In this document: one piece after another, positions 1-4,387 of the stretch
Layout of the letters: each line of letters starts with the position of its first letter
Numbering within the stretch: the first letter of the stretch is position 1
Source: Thermoplasmatota archaeon
Lineage (GTDB): Archaea > Thermoplasmatota > JAQUQK01
DNA: 11,968 nucleotides
NCBI GenBank assembly: GCA_028716125.1
Contig: JAQUQK010000036.1
Coordinates: 1 to 11,968 of the forward strand
Direction: 5' to 3'
Position numbers and translations under genes: made by a program
Notes under the pieces: generated by a model
The model's input: the letters and a program-made list of their open reading frames with translations, nothing else
What the model was told of the DNA's origin: nothing
Database searches by the model: none

Positions 1-33
1 TAGCAACACTTTCTCGCCAACCTTGAATTTCAC
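1..33 (-). CDS. Possible small early phage protein, 5' end only (GTG start)
   Basis: A GTG codon at 33-31 opens a frame reading MKFKVGEKVLL to the window edge. It is preceded by AGGAGGG (45-39) at a 5-base spacing, which is an excellent Firmicutes ribosome binding site, and a basic MKFKVGEKV opening is common in small phage proteins. It would be the next gene of the leftward early operon. It overlaps the cysteine-rich frame starting at 217, so either the two genes overlap near the end of the upstream one or one of the two calls is wrong here. Only 11 residues are visible, so no function can be given. Confidence 0.45.
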   Translation of the reverse strand, partial: MKFKVGEKVLL

Positions 34-217
34 CTGAACCCTCCTTCTCCTCAAAGCAATCCTTTGTGGGCACCCAATCAAATGGGCAATCATCATCGTG
101 CTTGCAATCGGGGCAAGGGTAATTACACCACGCATCCGGTTGCTTCCCCGCCTCACCTAAAGGCAGACGGCATTCGCCGTTTCGGTACTCATAGGGGCAT
201 CTTCCGGTGTAGCACAT
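1..217 (-). CDS. Cysteine-rich small phage protein, 3' end beyond the window
   Basis: The frame opens with ATG at 217-215 after GAGGGG and a 6-base spacer, and stays open for 72 codons to the window edge. The visible protein begins MCYTGRCPYEYRNGEC and has cysteines at residues 2, 7, 16, 31, 35, 38, 44 and 54, including a CPDC pair at 35-38. This spacing suggests one or two zinc-binding knuckles. The opening resembles small CYxGxCPYE-type proteins I associate with clostridial phages and mobile elements; their function is not known to me. Its start lies 61 bases inside the end of the upstream zinc-ribbon gene, a longer overlap than elsewhere in this operon. The protein is probably cytoplasmic, as no membrane segment is visible. 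Confidence 0.6.
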   Translation of the reverse strand, partial: MCYTGRCPYEYRNGECRLPLGEAGKQPDAWCNYPCPDCKHDDDCPFDWVPTKDCFEEKEGSGEIQGWRESVA

Positions 218-360
218 GATAATCCCCTCGCTCTCATCAAATCTCCGTATGTCGCCTGCCGTAGAGCCTCGGCGATCACTTGCTCATGGCACCAGTAACA
301 GAACGGGACTCCTGCGATGAACTTCACATCGCCTCCAGCATGGCACCTAGCGCATTTCAT
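157..360 (-). CDS. Small zinc-ribbon protein, hypothetical (67 aa)
   Basis: ATG at 360-358 is preceded by GGGAGGG with an 8-base spacer, which is why this start is chosen over an in-frame ATG 66 bases further upstream that has no binding site and would put a Ser/Arg-rich stretch in front. The protein opens MKCARCHAGG and has two CxxC knuckles at residues 3-6 and 21-24 with nearby histidines (H7, H25), the pattern of a four-ligand zinc ribbon. The C-terminal part is partly helical with no recognisable motif. It is in the leftward early operon between membrane micro-proteins and another Cys-rich gene. A nucleic-acid or protein-binding role is plausible from the fold class but not shown. Confidence 0.65.
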   Translation of the reverse strand: MKCARCHAGGDVKFIAGVPFCYWCHEQVIAEALRQATYGDLMRARGLSCATPEDAPMSTETANAVCL

Positions 361-376
361 GTTCTCAACCCTCCCT

Positions 377-466
377 TCACCTGATTGCCGCCCGGACGAT
401 CTGCCCGAAGAAGTAGACAGTAGCAAGGGCGATTGTGATCCAGCAGAAACGGTCCTCTCGGTTCAA
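377..466 (-). CDS. Membrane micro-protein, hypothetical (29 aa, TTG start)
   Basis: The frame ends at TGA 379-377, and the next gene's binding site follows directly. It encodes a short charged N-terminus (MNREDR) followed by one hydrophobic stretch of about 15 residues (WITIALATVYFFGQIV) and ends ARAAIR-like with positive charge, so it looks like a single-pass membrane peptide. The start is assigned to TTG 466-464 because AAGGAGG (479-473) is spaced 6 bases from it. The in-frame ATG at 472-470 touches the binding site and is too close to be used. Neighbours on both sides are similarly small early genes with their own binding sites. Function unknown; it could be an accessory or superinfection protein. 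Confidence 0.5.
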   Translation of the reverse strand: MNREDRFCWITIALATVYFFGQIVRAAIR

Positions 467-472
467 GGGCAT

Positions 473-479
473 CCTCCTT
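473..479 (-). promoter_or_regulatory. Ribosome binding site AAGGAGG that selects a TTG start
   Basis: AAGGAGG abuts an ATG (472-470) with no spacer but is 6 bases from an in-frame TTG (466-464). Spacing therefore favours TTG as the start of the 29-residue membrane peptide. Confidence 0.55.
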
Positions 480-485
480 CCTCTT

Positions 486-563
486 TTACTCAAATAACCT
501 ACACCAAAGGGTTTCCAGGGTGCCAATGGCGATCCCGATTAGGATAATTAACCCATCAATCAT
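486..563 (-). CDS. Membrane micro-protein, hypothetical (25 aa)
   Basis: ATG at 563-561 begins one base after the TGA (567-565) of the HTH gene, so translation is probably coupled. The frame ends at TAA 488-486. The peptide (MIDGLIILIGIAIGTLETLWCRLFE) is almost entirely hydrophobic for residues 2-15 and then carries a short polar tail, consistent with a one-pass membrane peptide. A GGAG-containing stretch lies upstream inside the preceding gene. Too short for family assignment. The pairing with another membrane micro-protein immediately downstream supports both being real. Confidence 0.45.
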   Translation of the reverse strand: MIDGLIILIGIAIGTLETLWCRLFE

Positions 564-564
564 G

Positions 565-735
565 TCATCCCGCCCTCTCCAGCCATTCCATCAGCGCCCG
601 CCGGCTGTACAACAACCTCTTGCCCAATCTCCTTGGAGCTGGCAATTCCCCTTTTGCAACGTAGCGCCTGAATGTGCTGCGGCTGACGCCTATCACTCTG
701 GCGGCCTGGGTTTCGTTGAAGGTGAAGGGTTCCAT
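565..735 (-). CDS. Excisionase / MerR-like helix-turn-helix DNA-binding protein (56 aa)
   Basis: The protein opens MEPFTFNETQAARVIGVSRS and continues with a FRRYVAKGELPAPRRLGKR segment and a YSRRALMEWLERAG end. This is the winged HTH_17/excisionase layout: a recognition helix around residues 10-27 (QAARVIGVSRSTFRRYV), a glycine/proline wing around 28-42, and a C-terminal helix. Proteins of this size and type act as excisionases (directionality factors for integrase) or as small operon regulators, bending DNA at att or operator sites. The ATG (735-733) overlaps the TAA of the Cro-like gene as TAATG, so the two are translationally coupled. Its position as second gene of the leftward early operon fits an early lytic DNA-binding factor; the excisionase role itself is inferred. 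Confidence 0.75.
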   Translation of the reverse strand: MEPFTFNETQAARVIGVSRSTFRRYVAKGELPAPRRLGKRLLYSRRALMEWLERAG

Positions 736-941
736 TAGCTGGCCTTCTTCCTTGTCTCGATATAGGCATCAAAAACAATTTTCAGAGGCACCCCGTAAAC
801 TTGAGCTAAACTATCAAGAACTTCGGGATCTGCGCCTCGGGCTCCACTTTCGTAATTGCACAGGCGGCTGGAATACTTCCAGCCTAGAGCTTCAGCTACA
901 TCTTTCAATTTTCTCTTGCCTCTCAGTTCTTTTAGATCCAT
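735..941 (-). CDS. Cro-like XRE-family transcriptional regulator (68 aa)
   Basis: A single XRE helix-turn-helix domain fills residues 1 to about 58: LKELRGKRKLKDVAEALGWK, then a recognition segment around SSRLCNYESGARGADPEVLDSLAQ, and the typical closing helix YGVPLKIVFDAY. The start is taken as ATG 941-939 because GAGGTGG lies 5 bases upstream; an in-frame GTG at 950-948 has no binding site. It is the first gene of the leftward early operon, is divergent from the repressor at 1133, and shares the operator-containing intergenic region. This is the position of Cro in lambdoid-type switches, where the protein represses the lysogeny promoter and limits its own operon. The Cro role is inferred from position and size. 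Confidence 0.8.
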   Translation of the reverse strand: MDLKELRGKRKLKDVAEALGWKYSSRLCNYESGARGADPEVLDSLAQVYGVPLKIVFDAYIETRKKAS

Positions 942-983
942 TGATGCCACCTCGAATCTTGCGTGCTGTGAAATTCTAATCTT

Positions 984-1011
984 ATAATATCACAACCTGC
1001 AAGATTTGCAA
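984..1011 (-). promoter_or_regulatory. Leftward early (lytic) promoter
   Basis: On the minus strand TTGCAA (1011-1006) is followed after 16 bases by TATTAT (989-984), a close match to sigma-70 -35 and -10 boxes. Transcription would start near 977, leaving a leader of roughly 35 bases before the Cro-like gene. The -35 box is itself one of the three TTGCAA palindromes, so a bound regulator would block polymerase directly. Confidence 0.65.
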
Positions 1012-1077
1012 GAGGGTAGGAGAAAAATATTTTTCTTTGTGAAAACATTACTGTATTGCAATTCGAAGTATTGCAAA
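1005..1077. promoter_or_regulatory. Operator cluster: three TTGCAA palindromes
   Basis: TTGCAA occurs at 1006-1011, 1056-1061 and 1071-1076. The last two share TATTGCAA and are 15 bases apart; the first is in the context ATTTGCAAG, with another TGCAAG half-copy at 998-1003. The first coincides with the -35 box of the leftward promoter and the third with the -35 box of the rightward promoter. These are the natural candidates for repressor/Cro binding sites; binding itself is inferred. Confidence 0.5.
1021..1036. repeat. 16-bp perfect AT-rich palindrome in the regulatory switch
   Basis: AGAAAAATATTTTTCT is its own reverse complement over all 16 bases. It lies between the two divergent promoters, upstream of both -35 boxes. 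It could be a regulator site or an UP-like/bent AT tract for either promoter. Confidence 0.5.
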
Positions 1078-1099
1078 TTCTCATTCCGTGAATTATATT
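1071..1099 (+). promoter_or_regulatory. Rightward repressor/integrase promoter
   Basis: TTGCAA (1071-1076), an exact 17-base spacer, then TATATT (1094-1099) make a good sigma-70-like promoter. Transcription would start near 1106, about 27 bases before the repressor ATG at 1133. A further TTGCAA lies just upstream at 1056-1061, so repressor bound there could activate or block. Confidence 0.65.
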
Positions 1100-1118
1100 A
1101 GGGACAAATTCTTGTTTG

Positions 1119-1128
1119 AAGGAGGTGA
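1119..1128 (+). promoter_or_regulatory. Near-perfect ribosome binding site of the repressor
   Basis: AAGGAGGTGA is fully complementary to the usual Firmicutes 16S rRNA 3' end and sits 4 bases before ATG 1133. It rules out the in-frame GTG at 1088, which lies inside the promoter region. Confidence 0.8.
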
Positions 1129-1132
1129 GCCT

Positions 1133-1480
1133 ATGATTAAGTCCCGGCTAGCCGCTCTCGTTGCAAAGAAAAAAAAAGAGGAGGGAAAAATACAAGAAGT
1201 CCAAGCTAAAGAGATGGGCCTTGGGGGAGGCAATACACTGTCTCAATACATAAGAACTCCGCGGGAGCCGGATCATAAAACCCTTAAGGTTATCGCCGAG
1301 TATTATGAAACGACGACTGATTACTTATTGGGCAATACTGATGATCCGGCAAAGATTAAAACCAAATGGGTAGTTCAACTTGTAAAGGAGGTAGATGAAT
1401 TCTCGAATAATGAAAAACGTAAGATTTTAAAACCCGTAAAAATCATCGCTAAAAGGCACGAAGAACATGGAGGGATATAA
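1133..1480 (+). CDS. XRE-family phage repressor (CI-like, no peptidase domain; 115 aa)
   Basis: The N-terminal part (about residues 1-68) is an XRE-type helix-turn-helix domain. It opens MIKSRLAALVAKKKKEEGK and ends with the characteristic LKVIAEYYETTTDYLLGNTD closing helix seen in many Firmicutes phage repressors. The HTH core is divergent, with a glycine-rich GLGGGNTLSQYI segment where the recognition helix should start. The C-terminal 45 residues are helical and charged, and there is no LexA/CI-type S24 peptidase domain, which would need roughly 100 more residues. It is divergent from the Cro-like gene and first in the repressor-integrase operon, the standard place of a lysogeny repressor. 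Without a peptidase domain it should not undergo RecA-stimulated self-cleavage, so induction must work another way (for example an antirepressor or an ImmA-like protease encoded elsewhere; none is visible here). Confidence 0.75.
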   Translation: MIKSRLAALVAKKKKEEGKIQEVQAKEMGLGGGNTLSQYIRTPREPDHKTLKVIAEYYETTTDYLLGNTDDPAKIKTKWVVQLVKEVDEFSNNEKRKILKPVKIIAKRHEEHGGI

Positions 1481-1484
1481 ACCT

Positions 1485-1682
1485 ATGAATACAAAATTTA
1501 CTATTGAAAGGTGGCGTTTCCCAAGGCGTATCAGGGGTGTTCTGATGACAAAAACCAAAGTGCTTTTATTGAATCAAGATGTGGATATAGAGGAACAGAA
1601 AGAAATAGAGAATCTAATGAAACAAAATGAACCCGCCATACAATTAGGCGGGTTCGTCCTACAGGTAGCAATTCGTCGATAA
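1485..1682 (+). CDS. Hypothetical protein between repressor and integrase (65 aa)
   Basis: ATG 1485 lies 10 bases after GGAGGG (1469-1474), which is at the end of the repressor gene; the in-frame ATG at 1467 overlaps the repressor end and has no binding site. A second possible start is ATG 1545, after AGGGGTGTTCTG, giving about 45 residues. The protein starts MNTKFTIERWRFPRRIRG and has a central acidic helix (VDIEEQKEIENLMKQNEP); no known domain is recognised. Its last third is encoded by a perfect 9-bp hairpin, which constrains the sequence and may mean the DNA matters more than the peptide. Its place between repressor and integrase would suit an accessory lysogeny or directionality factor, but this is speculation. 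Confidence 0.4.
   Translation: MNTKFTIERWRFPRRIRGVLMTKTKVLLLNQDVDIEEQKEIENLMKQNEPAIQLGGFVLQVAIRR
1629..1655 (-). terminator. Perfect 9-bp hairpin, possible leftward terminator
   Basis: GAACCCGCC (1629-1637) and GGCGGGTTC (1647-1655) form a perfect stem with a 9-base loop. Read on the minus strand the stem is followed by ATTTTGTTTC, a moderately T-rich tail; on the plus strand it is followed by mixed sequence. It could stop leftward read-through from the late operon or antisense transcription before the repressor and operators. Alternatively it could act in the repressor-integrase mRNA as a processing or attenuation element. Confidence 0.4.
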
Positions 1683-1720
1683 ACCGAAAAATTAGTTGAA
1701 ATATGAGGAGGCTTTTAATA

Positions 1721-2875
1721 ATGGCAGGTTATATCAAGAGGAAAGGTAAAAATTACTATGAGCTTGTAGTCGAAGCGGGAAAGGACCCGGCAACGGGCAA
1801 GAGGAGGAGGATCAGCAAGACTTTCCGGGGGCATGAAAGGGATGCAAGAAAGGTGCTGGTCAGCCTTGAAAACGAGATGGTAGAGGGTAATCATATCACC
1901 CCTTCAAAAATCACCGTCGGAGCGTATCTAGATAAATGGAAGGAAGAGCATGTAACGCTGAGAAGCCTGTCCCCCAAAACCGTCGAATCCTACGAGTATA
2001 TTATTGATACCCACCTGAAGAAAGCCTTTGGCGGATTGATGCTCGAAAAACTCACGCCGTTCCACATTCAGGACTACATCGCAATAGTGATCAGACGCCT
2101 ATCTCCCCGCACACTGACGTATATCCTCGTGGTGTTCAATATGGCGCTGAAAGCGGCAGTAAGACACCGGTTGTTGAGGGAGAACCCCATGGACTTCGTG
2201 GACAGGCCCCGCAGGGCCAAGAAGAAGAAAATGCGCGTACTCACTCCGAAAGAGATCGCCATACTGGAAGATGCCGCGCGGGACTCTTTTCTCTGGCCGG
2301 TCGTCTGCATGGCCCTCTATACCGGAATGAGGCGCGGCGAGATCTTAGCTTTGCGGTGGCCGGACGTTGACCTGGAAAAGAGAATTATCAACGTGAAACA
2401 CTCGATGCAGAGGATTATCAGGCGAGGCATCGTATTCAAAGAACCAAAAACGGAGGCCGGATGCAGGACGGTAGAGATCGGCCCGACAGTCATCTCCGTG
2501 CTCAGGCAGGTGCGAAGAGAACAGTTGGAACACCGGATCGCGTACGGTCCAGATTACCAGAATCATGATCTGGTATTCTGCCAGGTGAATGGAAAACCGC
2601 TCGATCCACATCATATGTCCAGACGCTTCCACCGCCTGGCCACAAGCATAGGATTGAACGGTTTCCGGTTCCACGACCTGCGCCATACTCACATCAGCTA
2701 CCTGGTAGCGCAGGGTACGCCGTTATCTACAGCCCAGGAGCGGGCAGGACACGGAGACCTTGCTTCCACGGTTATCTACACCCATTCCGTACCAGGCAAG
2801 CAGCGTGAGGCCGCGGATCGCTTCGAGATCACCTTCGGCAGAAATCCGGCAGAAATGCCCCCTCAGAATATCTGA
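1721..2875 (+). CDS. int: Tyrosine-type site-specific integrase (384 aa)
   Basis: This recombinase joins phage attP and host attB and, with an excisionase, reverses the reaction. Residues 1 to about 60 form the AP2-like arm-binding domain (GYIKRKGKNYYELVVEAGKD), about 65-160 the SAM-like core-binding domain (ITVGAYLDKWKEEHV to LRENPMDFV), and about 170-370 the catalytic domain. All catalytic residues are present: R204 in TGMRRGEILALRW, K243 in KEPKTEAGCR, H318 and R321 in HDLRHTH, H344 in AGHGD and the nucleophile Y353 in VIYTH. The length is typical for Firmicutes phage integrases. ATG 1721 is chosen because GAGGAGG (1705-1711) is 9 bases upstream; the in-frame ATG at 1703 overlaps that site. 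It is last in the rightward lysogeny operon and ends 50 bases from the tRNA-Lys attachment core, its expected substrate. Confidence 0.95.
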   Translation: MAGYIKRKGKNYYELVVEAGKDPATGKRRRISKTFRGHERDARKVLVSLENEMVEGNHITPSKITVGAYLDKWKEEHVTLRSLSPKTVESYEYIIDTHLKKAFGGLMLEKLTPFHIQDYIAIVIRRLSPRTLTYILVVFNMALKAAVRHRLLRENPMDFVDRPRRAKKKKMRVLTPKEIAILEDAARDSFLWPVVCMALYTGMRRGEILALRWPDVDLEKRIINVKHSMQRIIRRGIVFKEPKTEAGCRTVEIGPTVISVLRQVRREQLEHRIAYGPDYQNHDLVFCQVNGKPLDPHHMSRRFHRLATSIGLNGFRFHDLRHTHISYLVAQGTPLSTAQERAGHGDLASTVIYTHSVPGKQREAADRFEITFGRNPAEMPPQNI

Positions 2876-2888
2876 GGATTCATTGACG

Positions 2889-2923
2889 GGAGCCGTGAAA
2901 TCCTTGCGGCTCCTTATTTTTTT
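2889..2923 (+). terminator. Intrinsic terminator of the integrase operon
   Basis: GGAGCCG (2889-2895) pairs with CGGCTCC (2907-2913) around an 11-base loop, followed by TTATTTTTTT. It begins 14 bases after the integrase stop and ends just before the attachment core. Confidence 0.85.
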
Positions 2924-2925
2924 AC

Positions 2926-2977
2926 TGGTGAGCCATCGGGGACTCGAACCCCGGACACCCTGATTAAAAGTCAGATT
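2926..2977 (-). other. attP core: 3' half of a tRNA-Lys (UUU) gene
   Basis: Read on the minus strand the segment gives the tRNA-Lys anticodon stem-loop (TCTGA, loop CTTTTAA with anticodon TTT at 2968-2966, TCAGG), a GTGTC variable loop, a complete T arm (CGGGG, TTCGAGT, CCCCG), the acceptor 3' strand ATGGCTC and an encoded ACCA ending at 2926. No D arm or 5' acceptor strand (expected GAGCCAT) precedes it, so it is not a complete tRNA. This is the classic phage copy that restores the host tRNA on integration; a full host gene should supply the missing 5' half. The exact core limits cannot be set without the host sequence, and similarity to tRNA-Lys ends around 2976. Confidence 0.85.
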
Positions 2978-3017
2978 GACATCTGTATCATATGATCTCA
3001 TTGATACTTATAATGTC
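2978..3017. repeat. Interrupted inverted repeat beside the attP core
   Basis: GACAT (2978-2982) and GTATCA (2985-2990) are mirrored by TGATAC (3002-3007) and ATGTC (3013-3017). The repeat directly abuts the tRNA-derived core on the lysis side, where integrase arm-type or excisionase sites are expected. Function is inferred from position only. Confidence 0.4.
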
Positions 3018-3023
3018 CATTTA

Positions 3024-3049
3024 GCAAGGGTTTCAGGGAATTCCCTTGC
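3024..3049. repeat. Hairpin with internal 12-bp palindrome in the attP arm
   Basis: GCAAGGG (3024-3030) pairs with CCCTTGC (3043-3049), and inside it AGGGAATTCCCT (3035-3046) is a perfect palindrome, so two alternative structures exist. There is no T-tract on either strand, so it is not a convincing terminator. It may be a protein-binding site for integration/excision. The short string GGGTTTCAGG overlapping it (3028-3037) recurs at 3201-3210. Confidence 0.35.
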
Positions 3050-3168
3050 CACTCAAAGATCGTTTTCTGCCACGTTTGGGCAGATGAATGGAGGATACTC
3101 TCCACTCTTCCCCAATCGCCCCAGGATTCGATTTAAGCAGGGGTAAATCTCCCGGACATACCTAGGTC

Positions 3169-3206
3169 CAAAAAGGAGAAAACCCCCAGCGATTTGCCGG
3201 GGGTTT
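3169..3206 (-). terminator. Intrinsic terminator of the late (lysis) operon
   Basis: On the minus strand AAACCCCC (3206-3199) pairs with GGGGGTTT (3187-3180) and is followed by TTTTCTCCTTTTT down to about 3168. It lies 65 bases after the endolysin stop and faces the integrase terminator from the other side of the attachment core. Between it and the attachment core (3050-3168) I see no gene or other clear element. Confidence 0.8.
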
Positions 3207-3270
3207 CAGGTGATGCTGCCTAGAACAACATCAATACTCCTTCTACACGTGGTAGGCGAGCTATAAAACC

Positions 3271-3975
3271 TTAGACCTCCATCCCCGCCGCCTTCCTCAC
3301 CTCATCGGCCAGGCGATGGAACTCTTCCCGCGCCTCCGGGTCTTCCGTCGATCCGTAACCCGCGGCCAGGAACCGGATGATCTTCTCCGCGTCCTCCTCG
3401 CTGATCTTCTTCACCCCCCAAAAACCTTCATTCCCGTAGCTCTCATTGTCGTCAAACCGGACGCCATTCTTGTACTGGTAGATGTTCGCCCTGCTGCTCT
3501 TCTTCCCGCCGGACCAGGCATAAGTCTGCCAGAAGTGCTTACAGGCTCCCCGGCGGGCCATCTCCTCCACCACGGAGTAGGAGCCGTACACCCCCGCGTT
3601 GTAGCCGTTGATCTGGCCGTCAGCCGCACGTAAGTAATCCTCGATGGCGCTGTAGTCAGCAGGTTGGGCATCGTAATCCACCGCGAAATAGATGGCGGTC
3701 CCCAGGGGTTGTCCGACGAGTTTCGCTTCCTGGAGGGCTATGCCGCCGTCAGTCAGGCCGGCCAGCGCCCCATCCTTTGGGCGGTTCGCCCCGGTCTCGA
3801 ACACGCTGCCGATCCTCATGCCCGCGGCGGTGATCACGGCCACTTCTTCCTTCGTAAGGCGCTTCCAGGTGTATTTAGGAGGCACCACATACCTACAGGC
3901 GAACTGCATCCCCTCTGAGGCGAGTTTCCTCGCCTTTTCCGCGGTCAACGGCGCGGCGCAATCAATTCCCTTCAC
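3271..3975 (-). CDS. Endolysin: DUF1906 / Rv2525c-like glycoside hydrolase (234 aa)
   Basis: The protein is expected to cut peptidoglycan glycan strands at the end of the lytic cycle, reaching the wall through the holin. It has the GH25-like barrel of the Rv2525c family over about residues 2-185: a GIDCAAPL opening with D5, CRYV at 27-30, GSVFETG with E60, the YFAVDYDA strand with D100 and D102, NAGVYGSY, FWQTYAWSGG and a closing QYKNGVRFDDNESYG. The remaining ~50 residues (EEDAEKIIRFLAAGYG, EEFHRLADEVRKAAGM) form a short helical tail, possibly a wall-binding or linker segment. There is no signal peptide. The GTG start (3975-3973) lies within the 3' end of the holin gene (14-base overlap), and the gene is last in the late operon. 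Catalytic activity in this family is inferred more than proven. Confidence 0.85.
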   Translation of the reverse strand: MKGIDCAAPLTAEKARKLASEGMQFACRYVVPPKYTWKRLTKEEVAVITAAGMRIGSVFETGANRPKDGALAGLTDGGIALQEAKLVGQPLGTAIYFAVDYDAQPADYSAIEDYLRAADGQINGYNAGVYGSYSVVEEMARRGACKHFWQTYAWSGGKKSSRANIYQYKNGVRFDDNESYGNEGFWGVKKISEEDAEKIIRFLAAGYGSTEDPEAREEFHRLADEVRKAAGMEV

Positions 3976-4342
3976 TGGCCCCGCCCCCGGTTGTCGTAGT
4001 CCATTGGTAGGAAAATTGATCCTTCAGCAGTCGCAGGGTAGATTCGATCAGGCCCTGGATCTCCCCGGATGTGACCTGTAGACCTCTTGCCGCAACCTGG
4101 GCCGATAGCCATTCGGCGGCCTTGTCGTACTTGTCCTGCCCGTGCAGATCCTTGTACACCTGCTCGACGAACTGGACGGCAATCGCGGCCAGATCCCGCT
4201 TGGCCTCAAGCTCTTTCTGTACTTTCTTCATCCCCTCGATACCAAGCCGTTTGTTCACTAAGGCGATTATCCAGCCCACCAGGGCCGGGATCAGAAGTGC
4301 CGACACGTTGAGCCCGATTTGGATCAATACGTTGTTATCCAT
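3962..4342 (-). CDS. Phage holin, LLH family (126 aa)
   Basis: The N-terminus carries one clear membrane segment (about residues 12-29, VSALLIPALVGWIIALVN), followed by a charged coiled helix (KKVQKELEAKRDLAAIAVQFVEQ). The family signature comes next: KYDKAAEWLSAQVAARGLQVT and EIQGLIESTLRLLKDQ at about 71-108. The last 15 residues are Thr/Gly-rich. Holins of this type permeabilise the membrane and release the endolysin at a set time. The start ATG 4342-4340 has GAGGAG 5-6 bases upstream. It sits between XhlA and the endolysin, the standard lysis cassette order in Firmicutes phages. Confidence 0.85.
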   Translation of the reverse strand: MDNNVLIQIGLNVSALLIPALVGWIIALVNKRLGIEGMKKVQKELEAKRDLAAIAVQFVEQVYKDLHGQDKYDKAAEWLSAQVAARGLQVTSGEIQGLIESTLRLLKDQFSYQWTTTTGGGASEGN

Positions 4343-4387
4343 ATTTCTCCTCTCTGACGTGTGCGGGCGTCACCCCAATTGAAATAC

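Noticed and set aside
560..778. Minus-strand 72-codon ORF over the excisionase-like gene
   Set aside because: It lies in another frame of the clearly recognisable HTH gene (735-565) and of the Cro-like gene end.
1006..1076. CRISPR-like array from the TTGCAA repeats
   Set aside because: Six-base palindromes at irregular 15- and 50-base spacing are operator-like and far too short for CRISPR repeats.
1088..1132. GTG start 45 bases upstream of the repressor ATG
   Set aside because: It lies inside the promoter spacer, and the perfect ribosome binding site at 1119-1128 serves ATG 1133.
2760..2963. Plus-strand ORF ending in SHRGLEPRTP
   Set aside because: It overlaps the integrase end in another frame, and its end is the translation of the antisense of the tRNA T arm, a well-known annotation artefact.
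2926..3001. A functional tRNA-Lys gene
   Set aside because: Only the anticodon arm, variable loop, T arm and 3' acceptor strand are present; there is no D arm or GAGCCAT 5' strand, so it is the phage attachment copy.
2723..3001. Minus-strand 92-codon ORF across the att site
   Set aside because: It is antisense to integrase and runs through the tRNA half and the terminator; no ribosome binding site or family resemblance.
3316..4382. Several long plus-strand ORFs opposite the endolysin and holin genes
   Set aside because: They are complementary-strand shadows caused by the high G+C of these genes; their translations are Pro/Arg/Ser-rich and match nothing.
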